The notes below the pieces were generated by a model, which made no database searches, was not told the DNA's origin, and worked only from the letters and a program-made list of their open reading frames with translations. Below are positions 1 to 8,554 of a DNA stretch of 64,000 nucleotides, piece by piece; positions within the stretch are counted from its first letter, which is position 1; each line of letters starts with the position of its first letter. Origin of the DNA: Streptomyces populi (GTDB lineage Bacteria; Actinomycetota; Actinomycetes; Streptomycetales; Streptomycetaceae); the NCBI RefSeq assembly GCF_002911015.1, contig NZ_KZ626843.1, positions 118,209 through 182,208 of the forward strand. Reading direction: 5' to 3'. The translations under genes and the position numbers were made by a program.

Positions 1-396
1 CGCCCGCTCCGGCTGGAGCGAGGGGTGCAGATAGCCGCCGTTGAACTCGACGACACCGGGGGGCGGAGCGGCGAGCGAGACGAGGACGCCGGAAGCGTCC
101 ACGGTGCGGGGGACGGCCTCGGCCGCGGCGTCCGCGCTGAGCGCGATCTCCTGCCAGGAGGTGTCCCCGGCGGTCGCGGCGGGCCGGGGGCGCGCCCGGA
201 AGGCGCCCGCACCGGGCCGGGTGACCACGAGGCCCTCGGCGGCCAGCTGCGCCAGCGCCCGGGACACGGTCACCGGACTCACCCGGAACCGCTCGACGAG
301 CGCCCGGCTGGACGGCAGCTTTCCACCAGGAGAGTAGCGGTCGAGCTCTTTCCTCAAGCTGTCCGCCAGATCGACCACACTGCTACGCTCTTGCAT
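1..396 (-). CDS. MocR-type GntR regulator, N-terminal part (cut by window edge)
   Basis: The minus strand reads open from an ATG at 396 to the window edge, giving 132 residues. Residues 1-70 form a GntR winged helix (visible core KLPSSRALVERFRVSPVTVS, then a wing ending VTRPGAGAFRA). A linker follows, and the last residues (FNGGYLHPSLQP) match the start of the PLP aminotransferase-like fold of MocR regulators. Such proteins bind PLP or an amino-compound and often control a divergent transporter, here the EamA gene. The ATG overlaps the start codon of that gene, so at least one of the two messages is probably leaderless. The effector cannot be told from this fragment. Confidence 0.8.
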   Translation of the reverse strand, partial: MQERSSVVDLADSLRKELDRYSPGGKLPSSRALVERFRVSPVTVSRALAQLAAEGLVVTRPGAGAFRARPRPAATAGDTSWQEIALSADAAAEAVPRTVDASGVLVSLAAPPPGVVEFNGGYLHPSLQPERA

Positions 397-402
397 GAGA
401 GC
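387..402. promoter_or_regulatory. Inverted repeat spanning both divergent start codons
   Basis: GCTCT (387-391) and AGAGC (398-402) flank TGCATG, which contains both divergent start codons. A regulator bound here would cover both translation starts. It is a possible MocR autoregulatory site; the short arms make chance occurrence possible. Confidence 0.35.
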
Positions 403-1351
403 ACAGAGTAGCGCTATCGACCGGACCGGGATAGCGGTCAGCACCGGCACCGAGCCCCCGGCCTCCACCCCGTCCCGGAGCCCGGCCCCGGGAGACCGCC
501 GCTCGGGCACCCTCCAGGCGGCCCTGGGTGTCACCGCCTTCTCCCTCACCTTCCCCGCGACCGCCTGGGGTCTCACGGGCTTCGGCCCCTGGTCGCTGGT
601 GACCGTGCGCTGCGTCCTCGCGGCGGTTCTCGCCGGCGGCTGTCTGCTGGCCCTGCGGGTCCCCCGGCCGGCCCGGCGGCATCTGGCGGGCCTCGCCGTG
701 GTCGCCGCGGGTGTCGTCCTCGGCTTCCCGCTCCTGACGACCCTCGCCCTGCGGACCTCCTCCACCGCCCACGCCGCCGTCGTGGTCGGGCTGCTGCCGC
801 TCACGACGGCCCTGTTCTCGGCCCTGCGCACCGGCGCACGGCCGTCACGGACGTTCTGGTTCGCGGCCTGCGCGGGCGCGGCGGCCGTGATCGCGTTCAC
901 CGTGCAGCAGAGCGGCGGATCCCTGACCGGCGCGGACGCCTATCTCTTCGGTGCCCTGCTGATCTGCGCGGCGGGCTACACCGAGGGCGGCCGGCTGGCC
1001 CGGGTGATGCCGGGCTGGCAGGTCATCGGCTGGGCCCTGGTCCTGTGTCTGCCGCTGAGCGTTCCGGGCGCGCTGCTCGCGTTGTCGTACGAGCCGGTGC
1101 AGCTGACGGCGCACAGCGTGACCGGGCTGCTGTGGGTCGCCGCCGGTTCGCAGTTCCTCGGCCTGGTCGTCTGGTACCGGGGGATGGCGTCGATCGGGAT
1201 CCCCAAGGCCAGCCAGTTGCAGCTGGCCCAACCGCTGCTCACACTGGTGTGGTCGGTACTGCTCCTGGGCGAGCGGCTCACCCCGGCGGCACCCCTGACG
1301 GCGGCCGCCGTCCTCGTCTGCATCGCTCTGACCCAGCGGGCACGGGGCTGA
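395..1351 (+). CDS. EamA/DMT-family membrane exporter
   Basis: 318 residues with about ten hydrophobic segments after a roughly 40-residue polar N-terminus, arranged as two EamA repeats (around 40-165 and 175-315). This is the usual size for the drug/metabolite transporter superfamily (RhaT/YdcZ/EamA type), inner-membrane exporters of amino acids or small metabolites. No alternative ATG/GTG start lies in the first 25 codons, so the ATG at 395, overlapping the divergent MocR start, is retained although there is no Shine-Dalgarno sequence. The MocR/EamA pair suggests export or import of an amino compound sensed by the regulator. Substrate unknown. Confidence 0.85.
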   Translation: MRAQSSAIDRTGIAVSTGTEPPASTPSRSPAPGDRRSGTLQAALGVTAFSLTFPATAWGLTGFGPWSLVTVRCVLAAVLAGGCLLALRVPRPARRHLAGLAVVAAGVVLGFPLLTTLALRTSSTAHAAVVVGLLPLTTALFSALRTGARPSRTFWFAACAGAAAVIAFTVQQSGGSLTGADAYLFGALLICAAGYTEGGRLARVMPGWQVIGWALVLCLPLSVPGALLALSYEPVQLTAHSVTGLLWVAAGSQFLGLVVWYRGMASIGIPKASQLQLAQPLLTLVWSVLLLGERLTPAAPLTAAAVLVCIALTQRARG

Positions 1352-1442
1352 CCCGCACGCACCGGACCGGCCGGCCGGTGCCCCGGGCCCTGGCCCGAGG
1401 ACCGCGAACCGCCGCTCCCGTACAGACGAGGAGACCGTTCAG

Positions 1443-1652
1443 ATGCACGCAAGCAAAGGCGACAAGCTGGTGCAGCACGGCAGGACCGTCGGCCAGCGCG
1501 ACAAGGTCGCGGAGATCACCGAGGTCATGGGAGCGGAAGGCTCTCCCCCCTACCGCGTGCGGTTCGAGGACGGTCACGAGGCCGTGTGCCTGCCGGGCCC
1601 GGACTCCGAGATCCGCCACGGTGACATGCCCCGGCGGAAGATGCCGCGGTAG
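1443..1652 (+). CDS. DUF1918 domain protein
   Basis: 69 residues, a complete DUF1918 protein. It begins MHASKGDKLVQHGRTVGQ and has the family core of a small SH3-like beta barrel (VRFEDGHEAVCLPGPDSEI). DUF1918 proteins are common in actinobacteria and of unknown function. A GAGGAG ribosome-binding site sits about 8 bases before the ATG. It lies 91 bp after the EamA gene with a G+C-rich inverted repeat (CACCGG/CCGGTG near 1360-1380) between them, so it is probably a separate unit. Confidence 0.8.
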   Translation: MHASKGDKLVQHGRTVGQRDKVAEITEVMGAEGSPPYRVRFEDGHEAVCLPGPDSEIRHGDMPRRKMPR

Positions 1653-1691
1653 GACGACGACAGCAGAAGCGGACCGGACGCCGGCGGGCCC

Positions 1692-2939
1692 TCAGCGCGA
1701 GGGCTTCGCCGGCTGCCGGTAGTGGTCGGCCACGACCCGCGCCATCGCCCCGATCCGGTCGGCGCCGGCCTCCGAGGCCGCGAAGAAGACGTGCCCGCGC
1801 ACTTCGGGGTGGCGGCGGGCGAGGGTGAGGTGCCGGGAGAGTTCGGCCGGGTCCTGCCAGGCCGCAGGCTGCGCCGGGTCGCCCGCCTTGTACAGCGCCT
1901 CGCCCGCGTACAGCTGCACGCCCGTGCCCCGGGCGACCCGCGCCCACCAGGACAGCAGCAGCGCGTAGTCGGCGGCGGCGAAGCCGATGTTCCAGTAGAG
2001 CTGGGGGCAGACGTAGTCCACCCAGCGCTCCCTGACCCATTTCCTGGTGTCGGCGTACAGGTCGTCGTACGTCTCGACGCCGGCCCGGGTCGGTGAGCCG
2101 AGCGGGTCGGTCGACGCGTTGCGCCAGACGCCGAAGGGACTGATCCCGAAGCGGACCCCGGGGCGCACCTTCCTGATCCCGGCCGCCGTCTCCAGCACCA
2201 GCAGGTCGACGTTGTGGCGCCGCCAGGCCGCCCTGTCCGGGAAGCCCGCGCCGTGTTCGGCGTACGCGGCGTCGTCGTCGAAGCGCTCGCCGCGCACCGG
2301 GTACGGGTAGAAGTAGTCGTCGAAGTGGACGCCGTCGACCGGGTACCGGCGCACCGCGTCGAGCATCGCGGCCCGGACGAACGTGCGGACCGGGGGCAGC
2401 CCGGGGTTGTAGTAGAGCTTCCCGCCGTACCGCACGGTCCAGTCCGGGTGGAGCCGGGCGGGGTGCGAGGGGGCGAGCCCCGCGGGGTCCGGCCGTCCCG
2501 AGACGCGGTACGGGTTGAACCAGGCGTGCAGTTCCAGGCCGCGCGCGTGGGCCTCCCGTACCGCGGTGCCCAGCGGGTCCCAGCCGGGAGCCTCGCCCTG
2601 GACCCCGGTCAGCCAGCGGGACCACGGCTCGTACGGGGAGGGCCACAGCGCGTCGGCGGCGGGGCGGACCTGGAAGAACACGGTGTTCAGACGCAGCCGC
2701 ACGGCCGTGTCCAGATGGGCGAGGAGTTCGGCGCGCTGACGCGCGGGGCTCAGGCCGGTGCGGGAGGGCCAGTCGCGGTTGGAGACGGTCGCGAGCCACA
2801 TGCCCCGCATGGCGCGCGGGGCCGCCGCCGACCGGTGCGGCGCGCTCGCGCCCCGGGCGGCGGCGTCCCCCGCCGTGCCGAGCCCCGGCAGTGTCGCGAG
2901 CGCGGCCGCCGTGAACGCCCGGCGTGACAGTCGCCCCAT
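1692..2939 (-). CDS. Tat-exported GH10-like (DUF187/GHL10) glycosyl hydrolase
   Basis: 415 residues from the ATG at 2939. This start is preferred over an upstream in-frame ATG at 2996 because it opens a twin-arginine signal (MGRLSRRAFTAAALATLPGLG) and has a G-rich ribosome-binding site. The mature part is a TIM-barrel of the GHL10/YddW family: the opening RGMWLATVSNRDWPS, and VDGVHFDDYFYPYP in the middle, a family hallmark with acidic residues on the strand ends. The family is thought to act on cell-wall or peptidoglycan-linked glycans; the substrate here is not known. It is divergent from the 3-hydroxyacyl-CoA dehydrogenase and convergent with DUF1918. Confidence 0.82.
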   Translation of the reverse strand: MGRLSRRAFTAAALATLPGLGTAGDAAARGASAPHRSAAAPRAMRGMWLATVSNRDWPSRTGLSPARQRAELLAHLDTAVRLRLNTVFFQVRPAADALWPSPYEPWSRWLTGVQGEAPGWDPLGTAVREAHARGLELHAWFNPYRVSGRPDPAGLAPSHPARLHPDWTVRYGGKLYYNPGLPPVRTFVRAAMLDAVRRYPVDGVHFDDYFYPYPVRGERFDDDAAYAEHGAGFPDRAAWRRHNVDLLVLETAAGIRKVRPGVRFGISPFGVWRNASTDPLGSPTRAGVETYDDLYADTRKWVRERWVDYVCPQLYWNIGFAAADYALLLSWWARVARGTGVQLYAGEALYKAGDPAQPAAWQDPAELSRHLTLARRHPEVRGHVFFAASEAGADRIGAMARVVADHYRQPAKPSR

Positions 2940-3033
2940 ACCCGTACCCCCGTGTCGAGGATTCGTCCGGTAACGGACCGTATCGAGACCCAGCATGCCC
3001 CACCCCGGCGATCGATCATCGATACTTCGGAGT

Positions 3034-3045
3034 AACGTGCACGTT
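3034..3045. promoter_or_regulatory. 12-bp perfect palindrome AACGTGCACGTT
   Basis: A perfect palindrome in the divergent promoter region, 62 bp upstream of the dehydrogenase start and about 95 bp upstream of the hydrolase start. Its size and place fit an operator. The protein that binds it is unknown. Confidence 0.35.
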
Positions 3046-3106
3046 CGGAGCAGGGGCCGAACAACGGACCGCCTGCCAGGGCCTGCGGATCAGCGAAGGG
3101 AACGAT

Positions 3107-3967
3107 GTGACCGACATCGAACGCGTCGGAGTGGTGGGCTGCGGCCAGATGGGAGCGGGCATCGCCGAGGTGTGCGCCCGCGCCGGACTGGACGTCAAGG
3201 TCGCCGAGACCACCGGCGAAGCCCTGGAGATCGGCCGGACCCGGCTCTTCTCCTCCCTCGCCAAGGCGGCCGGGCGCGGAAAGATCTCCGAGGAGGAGCT
3301 CAAGGCCACCCAGGACCGGCTGAGCTTCACCACGGACCTCGGCGAGTTCGCCGACCGCGACCTGGTGATCGAGGCCGTCGTGGAGAACGAGCAGGTGAAG
3401 ACCGAGATCTTCCAGGTGCTCGACCAGGTGGTGACCAGGCCGGACGCGATCCTGGCCTCCAACACCTCCTCGATCCCGCTGGTCAAGCTGGCCGTCGCGA
3501 CCTCGCGGCCCGACCAGGTCGTCGGCATCCACTTCTTCAACCCGGCCCCGGTGCAGCAGCTCGTCGAGCTGATCCCGGCGCTGACCACCTCCGAGGGCAC
3601 CCTCGGCCGCGCCCAGCTGTTCGCCGAGAAGGCGCTCGGCAAGCACGCGATCCGCGCCCAGGACCGCTCGGGCTTCGTCGTCAACGCGCTGCTGATCCCG
3701 TATCTCCTGTCCGCGATCCGGATGTTCGAGTCGGGTATGGCGAGCCGCGAGGACATCGACAACGGCATGGAGATGGGCTGCGCCCACCCCATGGGCCCGC
3801 TCAAGCTGTCCGACCTGATCGGTCTCGACACGGTGGCCTCGGTCGCGTACTCGATGTACGAGGAGTACAAGGAGCCGCTGTACGCCGCTCCCCCGCTGCT
3901 CCAGCGCATGGTCGACGCCGGCCGCCTCGGCCGCAAGACCGGCTCGGGCTTCTACACCTACGGCTGA
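3107..3967 (+). CDS. 3-hydroxybutyryl-CoA / 3-hydroxyacyl-CoA dehydrogenase
   Basis: 286 residues from GTG 3107, which has a GCGAAGGGA ribosome-binding site; the reading frame extends upstream but without homology. Residues 1-190 are the NAD-binding Rossmann domain (VGVVGCGQMGAGIAEVCARA, GxGxxG type), and the rest is the C-terminal dimerisation domain. Family motifs FFNPAPVQQLVEL and DRSGFVVNALLIPYL (substrate-binding region) are intact, as is GLDTVASVAYSMYEE. The protein oxidises 3-hydroxyacyl-CoA to 3-oxoacyl-CoA in the cytoplasm, in butyryl-CoA formation or beta-oxidation; short-chain specificity is inferred from the stand-alone architecture. A strong terminator follows it. Confidence 0.93.
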   Translation: MTDIERVGVVGCGQMGAGIAEVCARAGLDVKVAETTGEALEIGRTRLFSSLAKAAGRGKISEEELKATQDRLSFTTDLGEFADRDLVIEAVVENEQVKTEIFQVLDQVVTRPDAILASNTSSIPLVKLAVATSRPDQVVGIHFFNPAPVQQLVELIPALTTSEGTLGRAQLFAEKALGKHAIRAQDRSGFVVNALLIPYLLSAIRMFESGMASREDIDNGMEMGCAHPMGPLKLSDLIGLDTVASVAYSMYEEYKEPLYAAPPLLQRMVDAGRLGRKTGSGFYTYG

Positions 3968-4002
3968 CCCCCTCGGACACCCGCTCCGTTCCACGGAGTT
4001 CG

Positions 4003-4038
4003 CGCGGGCCCGGCACCTTCCACGGTGCCGGGCCCGCG
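4003..4038 (+). terminator. 15-bp perfect hairpin after the dehydrogenase gene
   Basis: Arms 4003-4017 and 4024-4038 pair perfectly around a six-base loop (TTCCAC). There is no T-run, as is common for Streptomyces terminators. It starts 35 bp after the stop codon. Confidence 0.8.
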
Positions 4039-4167
4039 TCGTTCACACGCCGTGTGCGCACCGGGCCCGCATATGCCCGGCGCACACTCTCCCCACGTGC
4101 CCACCAGGCGAGTTGACTTTCCGTGCGCAGACACAGGGATGTGCCGACCACGGAAAGGAGCGGACTC

Positions 4168-4425
4168 GTGACCGCCGACCCCGAGCATCCCGCGGCACCG
4201 AAGGAGATCGCGGAGTTACGCCGGTCGCTCGAAGTGGGGTTCACCCGCATCGAGGGCGGACTGGCGCTGCTCACCCAGCGCGACGACCAGACGGCCAAGG
4301 ACCTCGATGACCTCAGCACGCGGATCGTCGCGCTCGAACACACCCGCTGGCCCCTGCCCACCGTCGCCGTCGTCGCGGCCGTGGGCGCACTGGCCGTCGC
4401 GGTCTGGCAGGCTCTGGGCCACTAG
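4168..4425 (+). CDS. Small coiled-coil membrane protein with a TTA codon
   Basis: 85 residues from GTG 4168, preceded by a perfect AAAGGAG. Residues 12-55 are a charged amphipathic helix, probably a coiled coil (ELRRSLEVGFTRIEGGLALL, then DDQTAKDLDDLSTRI). Residues 61-82 are one transmembrane segment near the C-terminus, so a cytoplasmic helix anchored by a tail is likely. Leu17 is encoded by TTA (4216-4218), the codon read by the bldA tRNA in Streptomyces, so translation may be growth-phase dependent. No named family was recognised; the layout resembles small haemolysin-XhlA/holin-like or membrane scaffold proteins. It stands alone between the dehydrogenase terminator and the NUDIX gene. Confidence 0.65.
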   Translation: MTADPEHPAAPKEIAELRRSLEVGFTRIEGGLALLTQRDDQTAKDLDDLSTRIVALEHTRWPLPTVAVVAAVGALAVAVWQALGH

Positions 4426-4451
4426 GCTCCAGGACGCGCGAGGGGGGTGGA

Positions 4452-4997
4452 TCAGGGCAACGCGTCCTGCCCGAGCCTGAGGTGGTGCAGCAGGAGCAGT
4501 GCGGCCGCCATGTTGGCGGCCGGGACCTCACCGCGGGCGACCATGTCGGGAACCAGCTTGAGGGGAACCCATTCCCGGCGGTCGGACTCGAAGTCGTCCA
4601 CGGGGTGTCCGGTGTACGCGCCCTCGTCGGCCCAGTAGATGTGGTGCCGGGCGTCGGTGAGCCCGTTGGAGGGCTCGACACTCATCAGATGCCGCAGGGG
4701 CCCCGGCCGCCACCCGGTCTCCTCCTCCAGTTCGCGGGCCGCCGCCACGGCGATGTCCTCGCCGTCCTCCACGACGCCCGCCGCGAGCTCCCATCCCCAG
4801 CTGTCGGTGATGAAGCGGTGCCGCCACAGGAGCAGCACCTCGTTGGCCTCGTTCACCACCGTCGCCACGGCGACGGGCCGCAGCCGTATCAGGAAGTGAT
4901 CGAGGTGCCGCCCGTCCGGCAGCTTCACATCTGCGAGATTGACACTGAACCAGCGGTTTTCATACACAGTTCGTTCGTTCTGTTTCGTCCACTGCAC
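4452..4997 (-). CDS. NUDIX hydrolase (ADP-ribose pyrophosphatase-like)
   Basis: 181 residues from GTG 4997, chosen because GGAAGGTGG lies just upstream and the family homology starts there; an in-frame ATG at 5063 has no support. The Nudix box is complete (GVVEDGEDIAVAAARELEEE, followed by TGW), with the metal-binding RExxEE residues. The N-terminal beta-strand region and the position of the box resemble ADP-ribose/NDP-sugar pyrophosphatases. It would hydrolyse nucleoside-diphosphate-X compounds in the cytoplasm; the substrate is not decided by sequence. It lies downstream of the TPR regulator on the same strand, 189 bp away. Confidence 0.87.
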   Translation of the reverse strand: MQWTKQNERTVYENRWFSVNLADVKLPDGRHLDHFLIRLRPVAVATVVNEANEVLLLWRHRFITDSWGWELAAGVVEDGEDIAVAAARELEEETGWRPGPLRHLMSVEPSNGLTDARHHIYWADEGAYTGHPVDDFESDRREWVPLKLVPDMVARGEVPAANMAAALLLLHHLRLGQDALP

Positions 4998-5186
4998 GGT
5001 TCTGCCACCTTCCGCCGAGTGAAGGCAATATCGCAGCAGCGACGTCCCGGCAGCAGGGCTCACCGGGGTCGGGACGCAGCACGGCGGCGGTGGACACGGC
5101 CCGGCGGAACGGCCGCCCGCGTGCCCGGTGCCGCTCGCGCCCCGGTGCTTCGGCTCGGCGTGCGGAACGGCTTGTCCGGCCGCTTC

Positions 5187-6527
5187 CTACAGCGGTACGC
5201 GCAGCGCGCCGTCGATGAGTTCGGCGGCCTCGGTCGTACCCGCGCAGCCGCTGCGCACCAGGTGTTCGCGTACCGCGCGAAGTCTGTCGCGCAGCCGCTG
5301 GGACTCCATCCCCCGCGCCTGCTCCGCCATCTGCACGGCCGTCGCCACCGCCTTGTCGGCGTTGCCCTGGCGCAGTTCGATCTGGCTGAGCATGGCCAGC
5401 CGGTGCACCCGCCCCCGGTCGTGCGCCGGAGTGTCGACCGCGGCCGCGGCGTGCTCCGCTGCGGCCACCAGGTCGCCGAGGCTGAGCAGCGCCTCCGCCA
5501 CCTGTACGTTGACCAGTCCCGGCTGGACATAGCCGGTCTCGTCGGGCTCGTAACCGCGCCGGATGCGCTCGGCGGCCTGCTCGGCACGCCGTATGCAGGA
5601 CAGCGCGCTGCTGCCGTCGCCGAGGTGCGCGTACGCCTTGGCCTGCATGGCGTAGAGGTCGGAGGCGAGCGCCGGGGTGATGTGGCGCCCCGCGGCGCGC
5701 AGCGCGGCCTCGGCGAAGGCGACCGCCTGCCGGTACTCGCGCATGAACAGCGACTGGTTGACCAGCAGGGCTATGACGTAGGCCCCGAGTCCCCTGTCCC
5801 CGCTGGCCTTCGCCAGGCGCAGCGCCTGGTGGAAGTAGCGCTGGGCGAGTCCGTGCGCGTCGGAGTCGTAGGCGCAGATGCCCGCGATGGCCACCAGCCC
5901 GCCCGTCGCGCGGTGGAGCTGCCGGCCGGTGGCGTCGGTGTAGCTGCCGCGCAGCAGGGGCGCGGTCTCGGAGTTGAGGAAGCCGACGATCCGGGTGCGG
6001 GTCGCCATGCCCCCGGCCTTGCGGTACATCTGCTCGTAGTGGGCCCGCGCCGCGCGCAGCATCTCGATGTCGGCCATGCTGACCCGGTGGCGGCCGCCGC
6101 GGGAGACGTCCACGTCCTCGGGCGGGTTCTCCCACTCCCACACGGGCATCACGGCGGGGGTTCCGGTGACGGCGGGGGCACCGAGGATGTGGGGGCGCTG
6201 CTGTTCGTCGGAGCGCCACAGCGCGGTGGCGCGTTCGACGAAGCCGGAGAGCGAACCGGGGTGCGGGGTGGAGGGTTCGCCGGGGACCCCGAGGCCGATG
6301 TCGTCGAGCGTGACGGGCCGGTGCAGCCGTCCCGCGAGCACCTCGCAGATCAGGTCGGGCACCTGTCCGCGCGGTCGCTGGCCCTTCAGCCACCGTGCCA
6401 CGGCGGTGTGTTCGTAGCGCAGCGCCAGACCGCGGGCCCGTCCCGCCTGGTTGACGTGGGCGGCGAGTCCCGCGTGCGAGATGCCCGCCTCGTCGAGGAT
6501 CGCGTCGAGCAGGGTGTTGGGCTGCAT
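5187..6527 (-). CDS. Helix-turn-helix/TPR-type transcriptional regulator (NsdA-like)
   Basis: 446 residues from ATG 6527. The N-terminus (about 1-80; MQPNTLLDAILDEAGISHAG, then YEHTAVARWLKGQRPRG) resembles an XRE-type DNA-binding region. Residues about 150-440 are helical, alanine-rich repeats of TPR type (for example FHQALRLAKASGDRGLGAYV and LYAMQAKAYAHLGDGSSALS). This layout is that of the Streptomyces NsdA-like regulators that influence differentiation and antibiotic production; membership is inferred from memory. The reading frame stays open far upstream but without recognisable protein. It sits between the NUDIX and SpoIIE-like genes, with 410 bp of non-coding DNA upstream. Confidence 0.7.
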   Translation of the reverse strand: MQPNTLLDAILDEAGISHAGLAAHVNQAGRARGLALRYEHTAVARWLKGQRPRGQVPDLICEVLAGRLHRPVTLDDIGLGVPGEPSTPHPGSLSGFVERATALWRSDEQQRPHILGAPAVTGTPAVMPVWEWENPPEDVDVSRGGRHRVSMADIEMLRAARAHYEQMYRKAGGMATRTRIVGFLNSETAPLLRGSYTDATGRQLHRATGGLVAIAGICAYDSDAHGLAQRYFHQALRLAKASGDRGLGAYVIALLVNQSLFMREYRQAVAFAEAALRAAGRHITPALASDLYAMQAKAYAHLGDGSSALSCIRRAEQAAERIRRGYEPDETGYVQPGLVNVQVAEALLSLGDLVAAAEHAAAAVDTPAHDRGRVHRLAMLSQIELRQGNADKAVATAVQMAEQARGMESQRLRDRLRAVREHLVRSGCAGTTEAAELIDGALRVPL

Positions 6528-6937
6528 GGGAGGCCCCCCGGGTGGCTCGTTGCCGACGGCGCCGGTCGTGCGGGCCGCGCCCGACCGCACCAGAGAGAGT
6601 AGTGCGTCCCCTTTCACACGGGGTGTGATGGGAATGCCCGCATCCGCACGGTGCGCGCGCTGTCGCGGAGAGTTTCGCACCGGTTGACTGAAATGCCTCG
6701 CAAGAGGCCGGCCGGGCCGCCGGCTCCCCCTCGTACAGTGCGGCGGCCCGCTCCGCGCCGTCCGCCCGGCCGCCTGCCCGACACTCCGTGGCCGGGCGGA
6801 CGGCAGAGCCGGCCGGGGCGACCGCGGGACCCCGGTCGTCCGGGTGCGGGTCCCGTGGCCGGTCGCCCTTTCCCCTCCCGGAACCCGGAGGAGCGCATGC
6901 CGTCGTCCGTGCCCGCCCGGGGCTCGTGGGACAGCCC
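6528..6937. other. Non-coding gap upstream of the TPR regulator
   Basis: About 410 bp without a convincing gene. It should hold the regulator's promoter and the end of the phosphatase transcript. The hairpin CGGGACC (6825-6831) / GGTCCCG (6849-6855) may be the terminator of the phosphatase gene. No other structure was recognised. Confidence 0.5.
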
Positions 6938-8176
6938 TCATCGGGGCACGTGCTGGGACACCCGGCCCTGCTTCAGGGCGAGGGGCCGGCGGTCGTTGTG
7001 CAGCACCAGGAGGGCCACGTCGTCGTCGGGCCGGCCGCCGGTGTGGCGCAGCAGACCGGTGAACACCGCGCGCAGCACGGCCTGCGGTACGACGGGCCCG
7101 TCGCGGACGGCCGCCGCGAGCGCCGGGAGCAGCGGGAAGAAGCGTCCGCGGGCGTCCCGCGCGTCCTCGGCTCCGTCGGTGTGCAGGAAGAGCCCCTCAC
7201 CGGGCCGGAGCCGGCCGCAGGGTTCGGCCGGGAGACGGGCCGGGAGCGGGAACGGCCCGAGCGGCGGCAGCGGTTCGACGCGGACGAGCGGCCGGACGTG
7301 GCCCCGGGCGAGCAGATACGGCCAGGGGTGGCCGCAGTTGAGGGCGTGCACCTCGCCGTCGCCGCGGATCTCCAGCAGCAGGACGGTGACGAACTCCTCG
7401 GCGGCGGGGCCCTCGGGGTCGAGCCCGGCGGAGGAGTGTTCGGCCCGGTCCCGCTCGCGCAGGTGCCGGGCCAGCGCCCGCTCGAGTCTTCTGAGGACGC
7501 CGCCGAGCTCGGCCTCGTCGTGGGCGGCCTCGCGGAAGCTGCCGAGGACGGCGGCGGCGGTCCCGATGGCTCCCAGTCCGTGCCCGCGGACGTCCCCCAT
7601 CACGACCCGCACGCCGTGTTCGGTGGCGATCGCCTCGTACAGATCGCCGCCGATGCTCGCGCCGTGGTCCGCGGACAGCTGGGCCGCGGCGATGTCCAGC
7701 CCGTCGATGCGCGGCGGCAGCGGGCGCAGCAGGACGTTCTGCGCGGCTCCCGCGACCCTGCGGATCTGCCGGAGTTCACGCAGCAGCACTCTTCTGACGT
7801 GGAGTATCAGACCGGCACCGACCATGAAGAAGACGGCGCTGGTGGCGACGCGGGCGCCGAGTCCGTTCTGCTGCGCGAGCGGACAGGCCATCTTGTACGA
7901 GATCGCCAGCGCGCCCCAGACCGCGGGCAGCCCCAGGTTCACCGCCCGGCGCAACGGCGGCCGTCCGGTGGCACGCAGGACCCGGTGGCCGAGGACGCCG
8001 CGGCCGTGCTCCTCACGGGTGGACCCGGTGCGGGGTCCCCGGCCACGCACCATCCGGTCGAATCCGGCCCTCAGCCGGTCACGTCGGCGACGCGGCCCGA
8101 GGACCGCTCTGGCCGGGTTCCGCGAATGCGTCCGGGGCGTCTCCCTGCGGGGTGCCCCAGCCTTGATACGGATCAT
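6938..8176 (-). CDS. Membrane SpoIIE/PP2C-type serine phosphatase
   Basis: 412 residues from ATG 8176 (G-rich ribosome-binding site; an in-frame start at 8272 looks spurious). Residues about 1-75 are Arg-rich and basic, two hydrophobic segments lie around 85-140, and residues 165-405 form the PPM/PP2C-like SpoIIE domain: SADHGASIGGDLYEAIATEH with the metal-binding Asp, VVMGDVRGHGLGA, LNCGHPWPYLL, LHTDGAEDARD, and DDDVALLVL near the end. Such proteins dephosphorylate anti-anti-sigma factors in partner-switching cascades. No sensor (PAS/GAF) domain and no anti-sigma or STAS gene is adjacent, so its partner is elsewhere. Confidence 0.85.
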   Translation of the reverse strand: MIRIKAGAPRRETPRTHSRNPARAVLGPRRRRDRLRAGFDRMVRGRGPRTGSTREEHGRGVLGHRVLRATGRPPLRRAVNLGLPAVWGALAISYKMACPLAQQNGLGARVATSAVFFMVGAGLILHVRRVLLRELRQIRRVAGAAQNVLLRPLPPRIDGLDIAAAQLSADHGASIGGDLYEAIATEHGVRVVMGDVRGHGLGAIGTAAAVLGSFREAAHDEAELGGVLRRLERALARHLRERDRAEHSSAGLDPEGPAAEEFVTVLLLEIRGDGEVHALNCGHPWPYLLARGHVRPLVRVEPLPPLGPFPLPARLPAEPCGRLRPGEGLFLHTDGAEDARDARGRFFPLLPALAAAVRDGPVVPQAVLRAVFTGLLRHTGGRPDDDVALLVLHNDRRPLALKQGRVSQHVPR

Positions 8177-8554
8177 GCCGATTGGCCCCCCAATAGGCAC
8201 GGACAGCGCAGACGGCCTCGGAGAGACCGTTCCGAATTCTGTCGACCGCCCGACCCGGGCGGGCCGGATCACCCGGACATGTCACCCGAATGAGTGAGGT
8301 GTCTTCGTGTGCCCGCATTTATGCAGGCAGGGGCCGGGAAACCCCGGACAGGGGCGGCGGAATCACGGCCGGGGCCGCTGGAACCCGTGCCCTTCCGACA
8401 GCGGGAAGTCCGGGCCCGGTCCTCGCACTTCATGCCGGAACGGCGCGGCCCGACCGCGCCGTTCCGGTCCGGGGTCGACCCGTACGACGGTGCCTTCCGC
8501 CCGCACGGGGGCGGTTCTCCCTTCGCGGGTGGCCGACGAACGGACCCCGTGGGC
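8177..8554. other. Non-coding gap between phosphatase and SDR genes
   Basis: About 380 bp with no supported gene. It holds the upstream region of the phosphatase gene and a strong hairpin at 8435-8467 (listed separately). Nothing else was recognised. Confidence 0.5.
8435..8467 (-). terminator. 14-bp perfect hairpin after the SDR gene
   Basis: Arms 8435-8448 and 8454-8467 pair perfectly around CCCGA, 88 bp past the SDR stop codon on the minus strand. It is a probable terminator of the SDR transcript. Confidence 0.7.

Noticed and set aside
4482..6602. 706-residue plus-strand frame opposite the NUDIX and TPR regulator genes
   Set aside because: Shadow of the two real genes; no family likeness and no start signal.
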